Assembly (NCBI GenBank): GCA_041920465.1
Contig: JBHGXW010000054.1
Span: 124,001-188,000, forward strand
Reading direction: 5' to 3'
Source: Brevibacillus_H sp041920465
GTDB lineage: Bacteria > Bacillota > Bacilli > Brevibacillales > Brevibacillaceae
DNA: 64,000 nucleotides
Part shown: positions 50,924 to 59,314 of the stretch, piece after piece
Position numbering within the stretch: the stretch's first letter is position 1
Layout: every line of letters starts with the position of its first letter
The notes under the pieces: model-generated
Seen by the model: only the letters and a program-made list of their open reading frames with translations
What the model was told of the DNA's origin: nothing
The model's database searches: none
Program-made: the position numbers and the translations under genes

Positions 50924-51547
50924 TTACGGCTTGAAACGGACGGTAACATTGCTGCCGGATACTTTGAAATGCTGTTTGGCCAGTGCAATGATGTCGACAA
51001 CTTCTTGCGGTTGAAGCTTATCCTTTTGTACGATCACATCTACCGTGTTGTCCTGCGCGTTCACGACCGCTTCTTTATAGCCTTTGGCTTTGAGCAGTTC
51101 TTCCATGGCAAGCGTTTTTGTCTCCAGATTGGAAAGCTCCTCGTGTTTGGCCTTCGCGTCCGCTACGGCCTGTGGAGATGCATCCGGATTCATCATGATC
51201 GCCATTTGTTCATCTTTTTGTTGCTCAAGCATGGCCTCCCGTTTCATCTTGTAGCCTTGGAAGTAATCGCTTGCGGTTTCCGGCAGGTCAGCCGCATTTA
51301 CGTCTGAATTGCCTGGTGTTTCGATTGTCGGGTTTTGTCCCTCAACCGGAGCGGCATCTCCGTCTGGCTGATTGGTTTCTTTGGTGTTTACTTCTACACC
51401 TGTCAACGGCTCTACCTGCTTGGACTTCTCACCCAATGCCGGTATTTGCTGATTGGGCCCCTTTACCAGATAATAACCGGACAGCACAACCATTACGGCC
51501 AACATGGTTAAAAGCCAAACTGTTTGTTTTCGAAGCAACATCTTCAT
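50924..51547 (-). CDS. spoIIIAH: stage III sporulation protein AH
   Basis: Mother-cell membrane protein whose extracytoplasmic domain pairs with forespore SpoIIQ to form the feeding-tube channel. The 207 aa protein has one N-terminal transmembrane helix (about 9-28), a Pro/Thr/Asn-rich linker, a coiled-coil region (about 95-145) and a C-terminal YscJ/FliF-like ring-building domain (LLKAKGYKEAVVNAQDNTVDVIV, in part). Last gene of the spoIIIA operon. Confidence 0.94.
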   Translation of the reverse strand: MKMLLRKQTVWLLTMLAVMVVLSGYYLVKGPNQQIPALGEKSKQVEPLTGVEVNTKETNQPDGDAAPVEGQNPTIETPGNSDVNAADLPETASDYFQGYKMKREAMLEQQKDEQMAIMMNPDASPQAVADAKAKHEELSNLETKTLAMEELLKAKGYKEAVVNAQDNTVDVIVQKDKLQPQEVVDIIALAKQHFKVSGSNVTVRFKP

Positions 51548-51553
51548 TTCCCC

Positions 51554-52213
51554 CTAACCTTTTTTTGGTAATATCGAAATTTTATAAGAAGGCACTTCCA
51601 ACACTTTTTGTACAGCATCCGTAATCCACGCTTTCACCTGAATGTTTTCCGCCCCTTTTGCGACGACTAACACCCCTCTCACTTTCGGCTTCAAGGTTTT
51701 GACCACGACAGGCTGTTCCTGCTTGGTATTAAGCACGACCACTTGATCATTGTGCGATTGGTCCGTTTGATTGCGGGTCGCCTTGTCTTTATCAACTTCT
51801 TGGGTGGTGGCTGAACGAGTATTGCGATTTTTCTCTACCACAATTTCGGGAGTCGAGTCGAGGTTGACCATAACCTCCACTTCGCCAACTCCGACAATTT
51901 TTTCCAGGATTTCTTCCAGTTGAGTTTCATACATGTTTTCGTATTCCCGAATCACGTTGTTTTCAGCGGAATTGCCAAATACCGTTTGTGATTGATCGGA
52001 ATTGGAACCGCCGGAACCGCTGAAACTTCCAGATCCGCCAGTTCCGTCAGATCCGGAGAAGCTACTGAACGGCTCTTGCTTAACTGATAAAAAGTCTGTA
52101 AAAATCATGAACGCGGCTCCTATCCCCAAAAGCACGATCAAATAGTGAATCGGCTTCATTTTCTTCTGGTCCGGATTTGTCTCAAGCAGCTTGCGCAACC
52201 ATTCCATCATCAT
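51554..52213 (-). CDS. spoIIIAG: stage III sporulation protein AG
   Basis: Forms a large ring in the SpoIIIA-SpoIIQ complex. The 219 aa protein has one transmembrane helix (about 24-43), a Gly/Ser-rich low-complexity stretch (about 50-75) and a ring-building domain with LEEILEKIVGVGEVEVMVNL and KPKVRGVLVVAKGAEN. The start codon follows the spoIIIAF stop directly with AAGGAGGGA upstream; three ATGs in a row make the exact start ambiguous by two codons. Confidence 0.93.
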   Translation of the reverse strand: MMMEWLRKLLETNPDQKKMKPIHYLIVLLGIGAAFMIFTDFLSVKQEPFSSFSGSDGTGGSGSFSGSGGSNSDQSQTVFGNSAENNVIREYENMYETQLEEILEKIVGVGEVEVMVNLDSTPEIVVEKNRNTRSATTQEVDKDKATRNQTDQSHNDQVVVLNTKQEQPVVVKTLKPKVRGVLVVAKGAENIQVKAWITDAVQKVLEVPSYKISILPKKG

Positions 52214-52879
52214 TCATCCCTCCTTTGCTACCGGCTCTTTTGTGTCATTGTGATTGACATGTACCTGATGGAGTTGAACAGACCAATCTTGGGCTATTTT
52301 GGAAGCGATTTGCCGAGAGAGTATATCGTCTTGACGACCGGAAACAGGAAGAGCCTGATCTTTGCCAGAGTCGTCTTGCGGGGTAATCTGCACCTTGATC
52401 GGATCGATCTTGGCGATTTGTTTTTCTTCAGGTTTTCGGGTTTTATCTATGTCAACCGTGATGGTTTGAATCTTCGGTTTGTCGTTGGAATTGGCGGCCA
52501 GTTGGACACGCACGGATGTGACCGATACCTGGTAGGCACTTTCTATCTCGTGCTGAATCATTGTCTCCATCTGACTGGTAACATAGCGGGTTACCTCCTG
52601 GTCTTTTTCCCCGGCCAAACGCTCGGCGATTGCTTTCCATTCGGTATCAGGCGTTTTCTCCGCGATCTCTTGCTGGTACCGATTGATTTTCATAGCCAGT
52701 TCATCCTGCGAAAGGTTGAAAATTTGAAATACCGGGGAGAGGATCGTCATCAGGATAATCAACCCCATTACCATCTTGACGTACCGCTGCAGATTGGTAT
52801 TCGGCAAAATCAAGTCGAGGAAGGCAGCCAAGAGGACCAGCAGGATAATTTTTTTGAGCCAGAGCGTAAGCCATTCCAT
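52214..52879 (-). CDS. spoIIIAF: stage III sporulation protein AF
   Basis: Membrane protein of the SpoIIIA complex with two N-terminal transmembrane helices (about 8-25 and 35-52) and an extracytoplasmic domain that is ring-building-like. The protein is 221 aa from the ATG at 52879, chosen because AGGTGA lies 5 nt upstream; a GTG three codons earlier adjoins the spoIIIAE stop. Its end overlaps the spoIIIAG ribosome-binding site. Confidence 0.9.
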   Translation of the reverse strand: MEWLTLWLKKIILLVLLAAFLDLILPNTNLQRYVKMVMGLIILMTILSPVFQIFNLSQDELAMKINRYQQEIAEKTPDTEWKAIAERLAGEKDQEVTRYVTSQMETMIQHEIESAYQVSVTSVRVQLAANSNDKPKIQTITVDIDKTRKPEEKQIAKIDPIKVQITPQDDSGKDQALPVSGRQDDILSRQIASKIAQDWSVQLHQVHVNHNDTKEPVAKEG

Positions 52880-52888
52880 TCTCTTCAC

Positions 52889-54067
52889 CTACCGAACCAT
52901 CATCGAAATATTTCCTGCCGTAATAAGGATCGTGATTGCCAAGAAGAACATGAGGCCAACGGTGGCTAGCGCGGCAAAAACGAATAACAAGCTTTTGCCA
53001 ATCGTCCCCAGCGCCGTGATGATCGGGCTGTTGCCAAGCGGCTGCAACACCGCCGACGAGAAATTGTAGATAAAGGCGAGAACCAGAATTTTCATCGCCG
53101 GAAAAGCACAGAGGATCAAGAGAATCACCACACCGGCTAGTCCCACTGCGTTCTTCACCAGAAGCGAAGCTCCCACCACCGTATCAGCGGCGTCGGAAAA
53201 CATTCGTCCGACTACCGGGACAAAATTTCCGGTTACGTATTTGGCTGTCCGTATCGTCACGCCGTCAGCAATCGCTGAGGTCGCCCCTTGGATGCTGATA
53301 ACAGCCAGAAAGATGGTAAGAAATGACCCGAGCGCTCCCATGGCAATGTTACGGAGCAAGCCGGCCAACTGAGTCACTTTGTACCTGTCCGAAAACAGAC
53401 TGACAATAGAGAGCAGCGCCGACAAAAAGATGAGCGGAAAAACAATCGTGGCAATCAATATTCCACTGATGTTGATCATGAACACGATCAGCGGATGAAG
53501 CATCGCTGCCGAAGCCACATTCCCCATGGAAGCGAGTAACGCGAGCACAAGCGGTATCATCGCCAGCATGAAATCCGACATGTCCTGGATAGCATCTTTC
53601 GCATAGGTAATCGCCAGATGGAAGCTGTTCATGGCCAATACCATTAGCACGAGATAGGTGATGGAATACGCCACCGTGCTGACTGTGTTTTTTTCAAAGG
53701 CGTTCTGCATGGATTCCAGGATCATCGCGAAGACGGTAATCACGATGATGGAGCTTAGCAGCTTTCCGTTTATCCAGATCTCATGAAAGACGAATTTCAG
53801 CAGCCCCTTGAATATCCCCGTGAATGTAATGTTCTCTTCCTGCAAGATCAGCTGAACAAATCCGGGAGACTGGAGATCGGGCAAATATCCTTTGTATTCT
53901 TGCAGCGTCTTTTGCCAATACTCTTCTACCCGGTGGGTATCAAGGTGCTGGACCTGCTGGCGGACAAGCGTATCGATCGGATTGGCAGAAGTTGGCTCAG
54001 CTGCAAGCACCATGTCCGGCAGAAAGAGGAGTTGTAAGAGAAGAAGGAACCAACCGATACGATACAC
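52889..54067 (-). CDS. spoIIIAE: stage III sporulation protein AE
   Basis: Polytopic membrane protein of the SpoIIIA complex, thought to act with AC and AD as an export-apparatus-like part. The chain of about 392 aa has a cleavable signal peptide (VLA|AEP, about residue 22), then a soluble region to about 95 and seven or so hydrophobic helices to the C-terminus. I favour GTG 54067, preceded by AGGAG at 8 nt; ATG and GTG codons two and three codons earlier are in frame. Confidence 0.93.
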   Translation of the reverse strand: MYRIGWFLLLLQLLFLPDMVLAAEPTSANPIDTLVRQQVQHLDTHRVEEYWQKTLQEYKGYLPDLQSPGFVQLILQEENITFTGIFKGLLKFVFHEIWINGKLLSSIIVITVFAMILESMQNAFEKNTVSTVAYSITYLVLMVLAMNSFHLAITYAKDAIQDMSDFMLAMIPLVLALLASMGNVASAAMLHPLIVFMINISGILIATIVFPLIFLSALLSIVSLFSDRYKVTQLAGLLRNIAMGALGSFLTIFLAVISIQGATSAIADGVTIRTAKYVTGNFVPVVGRMFSDAADTVVGASLLVKNAVGLAGVVILLILCAFPAMKILVLAFIYNFSSAVLQPLGNSPIITALGTIGKSLLFVFAALATVGLMFFLAITILITAGNISMMVR

Positions 54068-54119
54068 AAGCATCACTCCTGCGAATATCCTGCTTCTTCT
54101 CGGGAAAAGCTAACATCCC

Positions 54120-54509
54120 TTAGGCTGGCAACAGATGAATAATGGTTTCGATAATGATCTGTACAATGGGAACCGCCATGATCAAGATGAGGACTTTGCC
54201 GGCTAGTTCAATTTTGGAAGCGATGGCGCCCTGACCGGCATCGCGTGTAACCTGTGCGCCAAATTCCGCAATATAGGCAATTCCAATAATTTTGAGAATC
54301 GTTTCCAGAAACACCATGTTCAAATCTGCCTGAACGGCCAATCGTTCAAGAACGCGAATCACTTCAGAGATTTTGTCGATCAGGAAGTAAAAAATGATGA
54401 TTCCGCAGACGATGGCAATGAGAAAGGCAAAGATTGGTTTTTGTTCTTTGACGACAAGCGCGAGGATGGTTGCGATAAGCCCTAGACCCACGATTTGAAC
54501 GATTTCCAT
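54120..54509 (-). CDS. spoIIIAD: stage III sporulation protein AD
   Basis: A 129 aa membrane protein with about four helices, beginning MEIVQIVGLGLIATILALVV. Conserved segments include FLETILKIIGIAYIAEFGAQ and DAGQGAIASKIELAGKVLIL, where the family is most alike. GAGAGGTGAGGG lies upstream. It follows spoIIIAC by 16 bp. Confidence 0.95.
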   Translation of the reverse strand: MEIVQIVGLGLIATILALVVKEQKPIFAFLIAIVCGIIIFYFLIDKISEVIRVLERLAVQADLNMVFLETILKIIGIAYIAEFGAQVTRDAGQGAIASKIELAGKVLILIMAVPIVQIIIETIIHLLPA

Positions 54510-54525
54510 CAGCCCTCACCTCTCC

Positions 54526-54732
54526 CTAGTTAAACAGAAACACCCGTTTAACCTCGGTAAACAAATCTCCCAAATAGTGAGCCACCATATACAAAACCAC
54601 GACAAATCCCACCAATGTGGCCCAATGCGCTATATCTTCCTTGCCAGATTGCTTCAAAACCGTATGAATTATTGCCGTGATGAATCCGACTCCGGCGATT
54701 TGAAAAACAGGAGTCACATCAAAATCCACATT
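54526..54732 (-). CDS. spoIIIAC: stage III sporulation protein AC
   Basis: A two-helix membrane protein of 68 aa from the GTG at 54732, matching the length of the B. subtilis protein and its start MxVDVxxxFQIAGVG. An in-frame TTG two codons earlier lies too close to the AGGTG site. Core segment TPVFQIAGVGFITAIIHTVL and C-terminal LFTEVKRVFLF fit the family. Confidence 0.93.
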   Translation of the reverse strand, partial: NVDFDVTPVFQIAGVGFITAIIHTVLKQSGKEDIAHWATLVGFVVVLYMVAHYLGDLFTEVKRVFLFN

Positions 54733-54744
54733 CAACACCTCGTT

Positions 54745-55263
54745 TCAGAGCATCAAAATGGCAACCAACAGCCCGCCCAAAAAACCTAAACTTTTGTACA
54801 TTTTTTCGTATTTTCGCTGATTCAGGCGAGCCTCTTCCTCAATGCTGCGCAGTTGGGTGATGGACAGGCGCAAATGCTTCTCTTGGTCTTCCCGGTCTGA
54901 ACCTCCCAAGCTATAACCCAGATTCACAATTACGTCCCTCTCTTCCCTGCCAAGAGCGGTATGCTTCCAGTGCTGATTCAAGGCGGCTTGCCAGCAAGTG
55001 CTCGTCGAAAGTCCTTCTGTCGATTGAAGGTGTTCGGCTGCCGTGAGATAAAACCGCCCAATGTCCGGATTGATGCGTTGTCCGATTTTGAGAAAGGCTC
55101 TCTGGAGTGGAGTGGCACCGTAGACGATTTCGGTTTCCAGCAGCTGCAGCGAGAGTATCCATCCCCTTAACTGCAGCGGCCTCATGGCGTAATATTTGGC
55201 TATTTGCCAGCCAACCATGGAGGCGGAGAAGACGATCAATGCGGCGCCGATCAATTTGACCAT
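54745..55263 (-). CDS. spoIIIAB: stage III sporulation protein AB
   Basis: A 172 aa protein with an N-terminal helix (about 4-22) and a C-terminal helix (about 155-170) flanking a helical cytoplasmic domain that resembles type II/IV secretion GspF folds. Family segment RPLQLRGWILSLQLLETEI and LGREERDVIVNLGYSLGGSD are seen. It overlaps spoIIIAA by 13 bp. Confidence 0.93.
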   Translation of the reverse strand: MVKLIGAALIVFSASMVGWQIAKYYAMRPLQLRGWILSLQLLETEIVYGATPLQRAFLKIGQRINPDIGRFYLTAAEHLQSTEGLSTSTCWQAALNQHWKHTALGREERDVIVNLGYSLGGSDREDQEKHLRLSITQLRSIEEEARLNQRKYEKMYKSLGFLGGLLVAILML

Positions 55264-56213
55264 ACGACATTCACCTTCTCCAGAAGCGCTAACTTCGCGT
55301 CATATATTCCTTGAACAGTACCTACCCCTTGGGAGCGATCCAACACGACGTATCGTGCGAAAACCTGCTGACTGATCAATTTGGCAATTGTAGAGCGCCT
55401 CGTCATGTCCGCGAGAGAAGCTCCGTGTGCCGAACAAATAACCGTAACGCCTGCATGAATCGCCTCCCAAATCGCTTCACTGTCCTCACTCCTGCCGATT
55501 TCATCCACCACGAGCACATCAGGTGACATGGAGCGAATCATCATCATCATCCCTACTGCTTTCGGGCAAGCATCCAACACGTCTGTTCGCGGTCCAACGT
55601 CTCTTTGAGGTACGCCGTGCAAGCAGCCGGCTAACTCGGAACGCTCGTCCACAATCGCCACTTTCCGGCTGGAAGCCCACTCGTTCCCGTAACTGATCAT
55701 CCGGGCCAGATCACGCAGGAGTGTTGTCTTTCCGCATTGTGGCGGCGAAATGATCAAGGTATTCAGAACTTTTCCGCCCTCCAGAAGTGACGGCAAAATT
55801 TTTTGAGCCACTCCCTTCTTTTCTCTGGCTATTCGTATATTGAAACTGGTAATGTCACGAATTCCCTTTACATCCCCGCGTTCCATGATCACTTTGCCGG
55901 CAATTCCAATCCTGTGACCTCCCTGGATCGTGATATATCCTCTTTTTAACTCCTCCTCCAGTGCATACAGGGAGTGCTGACTGATCTGGTTGATCAATTT
56001 GCCGACAACCTCATCGGTAAACAACCATCCGTTGCGGGAATTGGCGGTTAGTTGACCTGACGGTGTTACATAGCTAACCTGCTGTCCGTATCGAATCTCA
56101 AGGGGCAAATTCTGCCGCAATCTGATTTCTTCGATGTTTTCCCTTACGGCGGCTGGCAGGGAAGATAAGATATGCCGGATCGGGGCTGGCAGGATCGCAA
56201 TCACTTCCTTCAT
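55251..56213 (-). CDS. spoIIIAA: stage III sporulation protein AA, secretion-type ATPase
   Basis: Cytoplasmic ATPase that powers the SpoIIIA-SpoIIQ channel. The 320 aa protein has Walker A SPPQCGKTTLLRD (about 165), Walker B DVLVVDEIG, and Arg-rich KAVGMMMMIRSMSPD. ATG 56213 follows GGGAGGAG; an in-frame start eight codons upstream has no site. First gene of the operon, with a good sigma-E promoter 33 nt upstream. Confidence 0.95.
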   Translation of the reverse strand: MKEVIAILPAPIRHILSSLPAAVRENIEEIRLRQNLPLEIRYGQQVSYVTPSGQLTANSRNGWLFTDEVVGKLINQISQHSLYALEEELKRGYITIQGGHRIGIAGKVIMERGDVKGIRDITSFNIRIAREKKGVAQKILPSLLEGGKVLNTLIISPPQCGKTTLLRDLARMISYGNEWASSRKVAIVDERSELAGCLHGVPQRDVGPRTDVLDACPKAVGMMMMIRSMSPDVLVVDEIGRSEDSEAIWEAIHAGVTVICSAHGASLADMTRRSTIAKLISQQVFARYVVLDRSQGVGTVQGIYDAKLALLEKVNVVWSN

Positions 56214-56246
56214 CTCGACTCCTCCCTTTGTCCACATTTACTTACC

Positions 56247-56274
56247 TCATCCTATGCAGCCCGGGACGAGTTTT
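56247..56274 (-). promoter_or_regulatory. sigma-E promoter of the spoIIIA operon
   Basis: Minus strand ATA, 17 bp, CATAGGAT agrees with ATA-N16-18-CATANNNT. Expected start near 56240, a leader of about 27 nt. The operon is sigma-E controlled in B. subtilis. Confidence 0.8.
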
Positions 56275-56305
56275 ATGCCAACCTTATGTTTTGAAACTAA
56301 GAAAA

Positions 56306-56340
56306 CCCACCGGGCCAAAACTAACGTTGCGCCCGGCGGG
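56306..56340 (-). terminator. second of two tandem terminators upstream of spoIIIAA
   Basis: Minus strand CCCGCCGGGC, 15-nt loop, GCCCGGTGGG then TTTTCTTAG. One mismatch. It backs up the closer terminator after the zinc-ribbon gene. Confidence 0.65.
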
Positions 56341-56371
56341 GCCCCCAACTTATAAATTCTTATTCAATAAG

Positions 56372-56397
56372 AAAAACCGGGAATTTCTCCCGGTTTT
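56372..56397 (-). terminator. terminator after the acidic zinc-ribbon gene
   Basis: Minus strand AAAACCGGGA-GAAAT-TCCCGGTTTT followed by TCTTATT. Lies about 70 nt past the stop. Confidence 0.88.
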
Positions 56398-56468
56398 GAT
56401 TGATAAGTGTAACAACGGCTCTGCTGTCGCCAAAAGGCTCGGCAATCGCCTGATTCTCAGAGAGGGTA

Positions 56469-56888
56469 TTACGTTGGGTTAATCGCTGTCATATCGTCAT
56501 TCGGTTCGACGACGTAAAAGTGGTTTTTACAAGTTGGGCACTCAGCTTCGTAAACATGGGAATCATCGCTGTCGTCCAGATCGTAATAATCTTCATGATC
56601 CAGATCGGCCAACGTGTATTTCTCGTCATCTTCATCCTCAACTGCCTCATACATTCTGTCGTCATCGTCAAACAAAAAAAGCTCGACATCATTTAGGTCT
56701 TCATCGACTGCTTCCACATATTCTTCTGTCTCTTCCAATCGACGGTAAACAGCTTTCACTTCGCTGGTCAACTCATCCAATACTTCGATCATTCCGGCGA
56801 GGATTTTCCCTTCCCTGCTTGCTTCTCCTACTTCAAACCCGTCAGCCAGACCGCGTAAATAGGAGATCCGTTTTTCCAAGTACTCCAT
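56469..56888 (-). CDS. acidic protein with CD1247-type N-terminus and C-terminal zinc knuckle
   Basis: A 139 aa protein. Residues 1-60 form a helix pair starting MEYLEKRISYLRGLADGFEV, typical of the CD1247 N-terminal domain. The middle is very acidic (many Asp and Glu). The end has ECPTCKNHFYV, one CxxC of a zinc ribbon. Function unknown; some relatives are annotated as regulators. It sits upstream of spoIIIAA and ends in tandem terminators, so it is separate from that operon. Confidence 0.75.
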   Translation of the reverse strand: MEYLEKRISYLRGLADGFEVGEASREGKILAGMIEVLDELTSEVKAVYRRLEETEEYVEAVDEDLNDVELFLFDDDDRMYEAVEDEDDEKYTLADLDHEDYYDLDDSDDSHVYEAECPTCKNHFYVVEPNDDMTAINPT

Positions 56889-56970
56889 GGCAACCCCTCC
56901 TTGCGCTCGTTATCGAAACATATTATCCCCCGAGTTTGGAGAGTTACGAATGGAAAACTTGTCCGCCTGG

Positions 56971-57981
56971 TTAAAATCCGCGTATGTAAGAAGCAGGCAC
57001 AGCGCCTTCGATTTGGAATTGACGTGCGGCATGAATCGCCCAGTACGGATTGCGTAAAAGTTCACGACCAATAAAAATCAAATCAGCCCGCTCTTGGCGC
57101 AGAATCTCTTCCGCTTGATCAGCTGTCGTAATTTTGCCAACGGCACCCGTCAAAATTCCTGCTTCTCTTTTGATTCGTTCAGCAAACGGAACTTGATACA
57201 GCGGAACGTCCTGGATTTTTGCCATGACGACGCCGCCTGATGATACGTCAATGCAATGAACGCCGAGATCGCGCAAAAGACCGGCATAATATACATAATC
57301 CTCAATGTGGTTGCCGCCTTCCGCGTATTCTTCCGCAGAAATCCGGACGAACAAAGCACCGGACCACACCTCTTGGACAGCCTTCACGGTTTTCTCCAGC
57401 AGCCGGAAGCGGTTTTCCCGATTTCCGCCGTATTCATCCTGGCGATGGTTGGCTAGCGGAGAGAGAAACTCATTAATCAAATAGCCATGTGCGGCATGGA
57501 TTTCCACAACGTCAAATCCCGCTTTTTCGGCCCGGATGGCTGCTTGCCGGAAAGCCTGGACAATTTCATTTATCTCGTCAGCAGCAAGCTCTTCCGGTAC
57601 ATCGTAATCATCCGAGAACGCGATGGCAGAAGGTGCCACATGACGCCCGTCAGCCTGAGCTTTCCGTCCTGCATGCGCTAATTGAATGCCGATCTTGGCC
57701 CCATGATGATGGACCAAACGAACCAATTCGGAAAGACCTTGGATATGGTCATCACTCCATATTCCTAAGTCCTGATTGGAGATCCGGCCGTTTGGTTGTA
57801 CGGCAGTTGCCTCCACCATGATTAATCCAACGCCGCCAACCGCCCTTGTCGGGTAATGAACCCGGTGCCAATCAGTGACAAAACCATCCGCTTTCGCTTG
57901 GTATTGACACATGGGTGACATGACAATCCGGTTTTTTAACTCCAAACCACTTATTGTCACAGGAGAAAATAATAAGCTCAT
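56971..57981 (-). CDS. namA: NADPH dehydrogenase, YqjM-type old yellow enzyme
   Basis: FMN enzyme reducing activated C=C bonds and nitro compounds. The 336 aa TIM barrel has the FMN-tuning Cys in SPMCQYQ, catalytic Tyr, the substrate His pair in EIHAAHGYLINEFLSPLANH (in part), and a C-terminal SYIRGF whose Arg matches the arginine finger of YqjM-type dimers. The upstream region shows a long palindrome overlapping an extended -10 (TGGTACAAT), suggesting regulation by a redox- or electrophile-sensitive repressor. Confidence 0.95.
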   Translation of the reverse strand: MSLLFSPVTISGLELKNRIVMSPMCQYQAKADGFVTDWHRVHYPTRAVGGVGLIMVEATAVQPNGRISNQDLGIWSDDHIQGLSELVRLVHHHGAKIGIQLAHAGRKAQADGRHVAPSAIAFSDDYDVPEELAADEINEIVQAFRQAAIRAEKAGFDVVEIHAAHGYLINEFLSPLANHRQDEYGGNRENRFRLLEKTVKAVQEVWSGALFVRISAEEYAEGGNHIEDYVYYAGLLRDLGVHCIDVSSGGVVMAKIQDVPLYQVPFAERIKREAGILTGAVGKITTADQAEEILRQERADLIFIGRELLRNPYWAIHAARQFQIEGAVPASYIRGF

Positions 57982-58000
57982 CTGCTAACCTCCGTTCCTC

Positions 58001-58030
58001 TGGTACATTATTTTCTTCTTAATTGTACCA
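58001..58030. promoter_or_regulatory. long palindromic operator candidate upstream of namA
   Basis: TGGTACA and TGTACCA are perfect 7-bp arms 16 bp apart, extended by AT pairs. One arm overlaps the extended -10 TGGTACAAT of a likely namA promoter. A repressor bound here would block RNA polymerase. Confidence 0.6.
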
Positions 58031-58071
58031 AACTTGCGGTGCAATTCAGGAACAGGTTTTGCAGTCTCACA

Positions 58072-58335
58072 CTATTTGCGAACCCCGATAAAAATCAACG
58101 CCACACCGGCGAAAATAATCAACATTTTGGAGAAATGAATTTTTTCTGCAAGCCCCACTAAGCCAATCGTCGTGGTGGTAAGCAGAATAATCGGCCCCAC
58201 CAATGCCAGCCCGGAATTAACCAGCAGGGCTTTATCCACCTGATTCAGCTTCAAAATCCACAGTGCAGCCAATATTTCAATTGATCCCGACAAAAGACGC
58301 AACGTTGCCATCCCGATTATGGCTTTTTCAAACAT
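58072..58335 (-). CDS. yqhV: YqhV-type membrane protein (DUF2619)
   Basis: An 87 aa protein with three transmembrane helices (about 8-28, 36-58, 66-84). It starts MFEKAIIGMATLRLLSGSIE, as DUF2619/YqhV proteins do. In B. subtilis yqhV lies between efp and spoIIIAA, which this region matches. Function unknown. GGGGGGACAG lies upstream. Confidence 0.85.
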   Translation of the reverse strand: MFEKAIIGMATLRLLSGSIEILAALWILKLNQVDKALLVNSGLALVGPIILLTTTTIGLVGLAEKIHFSKMLIIFAGVALIFIGVRK

Positions 58336-58409
58336 ATCTGTCCCCCCTTCTTCATCACCTTATGCCATTCATACACAATTTAGTCTCGTCCCAAAGAAAG
58401 CTTCGTTTC

Positions 58410-58436
58410 ACTTACCAAGCTCGTCTTGCATAGGCT
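58410..58436 (+). promoter_or_regulatory. sigma-K-like promoter candidate of comA
   Basis: AC, 17-bp spacer, CATAGGCT matches AC-N16-17-CATANNNT. It would start about 60 nt before comA. A late mother-cell promoter would fit sulfolactate accumulation in spores, but the match is short. Confidence 0.4.
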
Positions 58437-58502
58437 GTAAAGAAAAATAGGCGACTGTACGCTTAATAAGAATTCATCACCGGAGAGAAACGGGGAGACT
58501 TC

Positions 58503-59312
58503 ATGATCGAGACAACTACACCTTTCTGGCCAAATGATTGGCTTGACCCATCTAAGCAAAGAAATGAAAAACCACGCACGAAAGGCTTAACCATGGTAAT
58601 CGACAAAGGTCTAGGTCCAAAATCATTTTGTGATCTGGTCGATACGGCTGCTCCATATATAGATATTTGCAAATTGGGTTTTGGCACGTCCGCCTTGTAT
58701 CCTGCATCCTTGCTGCAGGAAAAAATAAAAAAGGCTTTGGAACAACAAATCCTGATTATGCCTGGTGGCACTTTTTTTGAAGTCGTTTGTCAACATCAGA
58801 CAATAGACGAGTACCTAGCCTTCGTCAAAAAAATTGGATTTACCGCTGTTGAGTTGTCTGACGGAACTTTTGATCTTTCCAAAACCCAGCGGGAGTTGGC
58901 AATCCATAAAGCATCCAAGTCTGGCCTCGTCGTCTGTACGGAATACGGCAAGAAAGCGGCATGTTTTACTGCCGAGCTGGAAGGTCTTGTTAGCACGGTT
59001 GAACGAGATTTGAAAGCAGGTGCAGACTACGTGATCATTGAGGCGCGGGAAAGCGGCAATGTCGGAGTTTTTAACCGAAACGGAGAATTGGATGTTGCCT
59101 TCATCCACGAAGTTATCAAAACGATTGGCCCTTCTTCCAACCGGTTAATTTGGGAAGCTCCGCGAAAAGAACAACAAGTAGCTCTCCTGCATTCCCTCGG
59201 TCTTCAAGCAAATCTGGGCAATATCGCCCCGGATGATGTGCTCTCTGTTGAAGCATTGCGAAGAGGGCTAAGAGCCGACACCTCTGCTTCTGTGATGAAA
59301 GGGAGACTCTAA
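58503..59312 (+). CDS. comA: phosphosulfolactate synthase
   Basis: Adds sulfite to phosphoenolpyruvate to make (R)-phosphosulfolactate. The 269 aa TIM-barrel protein has RTKGLTMVIDKGL, CKLGFGTSALYP and MPGGTFFEVV, family segments that I recognise from ComA/YitD. In bacilli the product leads to 3-sulfolactate, a spore solute, rather than to coenzyme M. It lies 2 bp before comB. The ATG at 58503 has GGGGAGACTTC upstream. Confidence 0.92.
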   Translation: MIETTTPFWPNDWLDPSKQRNEKPRTKGLTMVIDKGLGPKSFCDLVDTAAPYIDICKLGFGTSALYPASLLQEKIKKALEQQILIMPGGTFFEVVCQHQTIDEYLAFVKKIGFTAVELSDGTFDLSKTQRELAIHKASKSGLVVCTEYGKKAACFTAELEGLVSTVERDLKAGADYVIIEARESGNVGVFNRNGELDVAFIHEVIKTIGPSSNRLIWEAPRKEQQVALLHSLGLQANLGNIAPDDVLSVEALRRGLRADTSASVMKGRL

Positions 59313-59314
59313 TA

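Noticed and set aside
56400..56482. Plus-strand peptide NNGSAVAKRLGNRL resembling a GNAT C-terminus
   Set aside because: Only about 14 residues match loosely, it overlaps the end of the zinc-ribbon gene, and no further GNAT motif is present.
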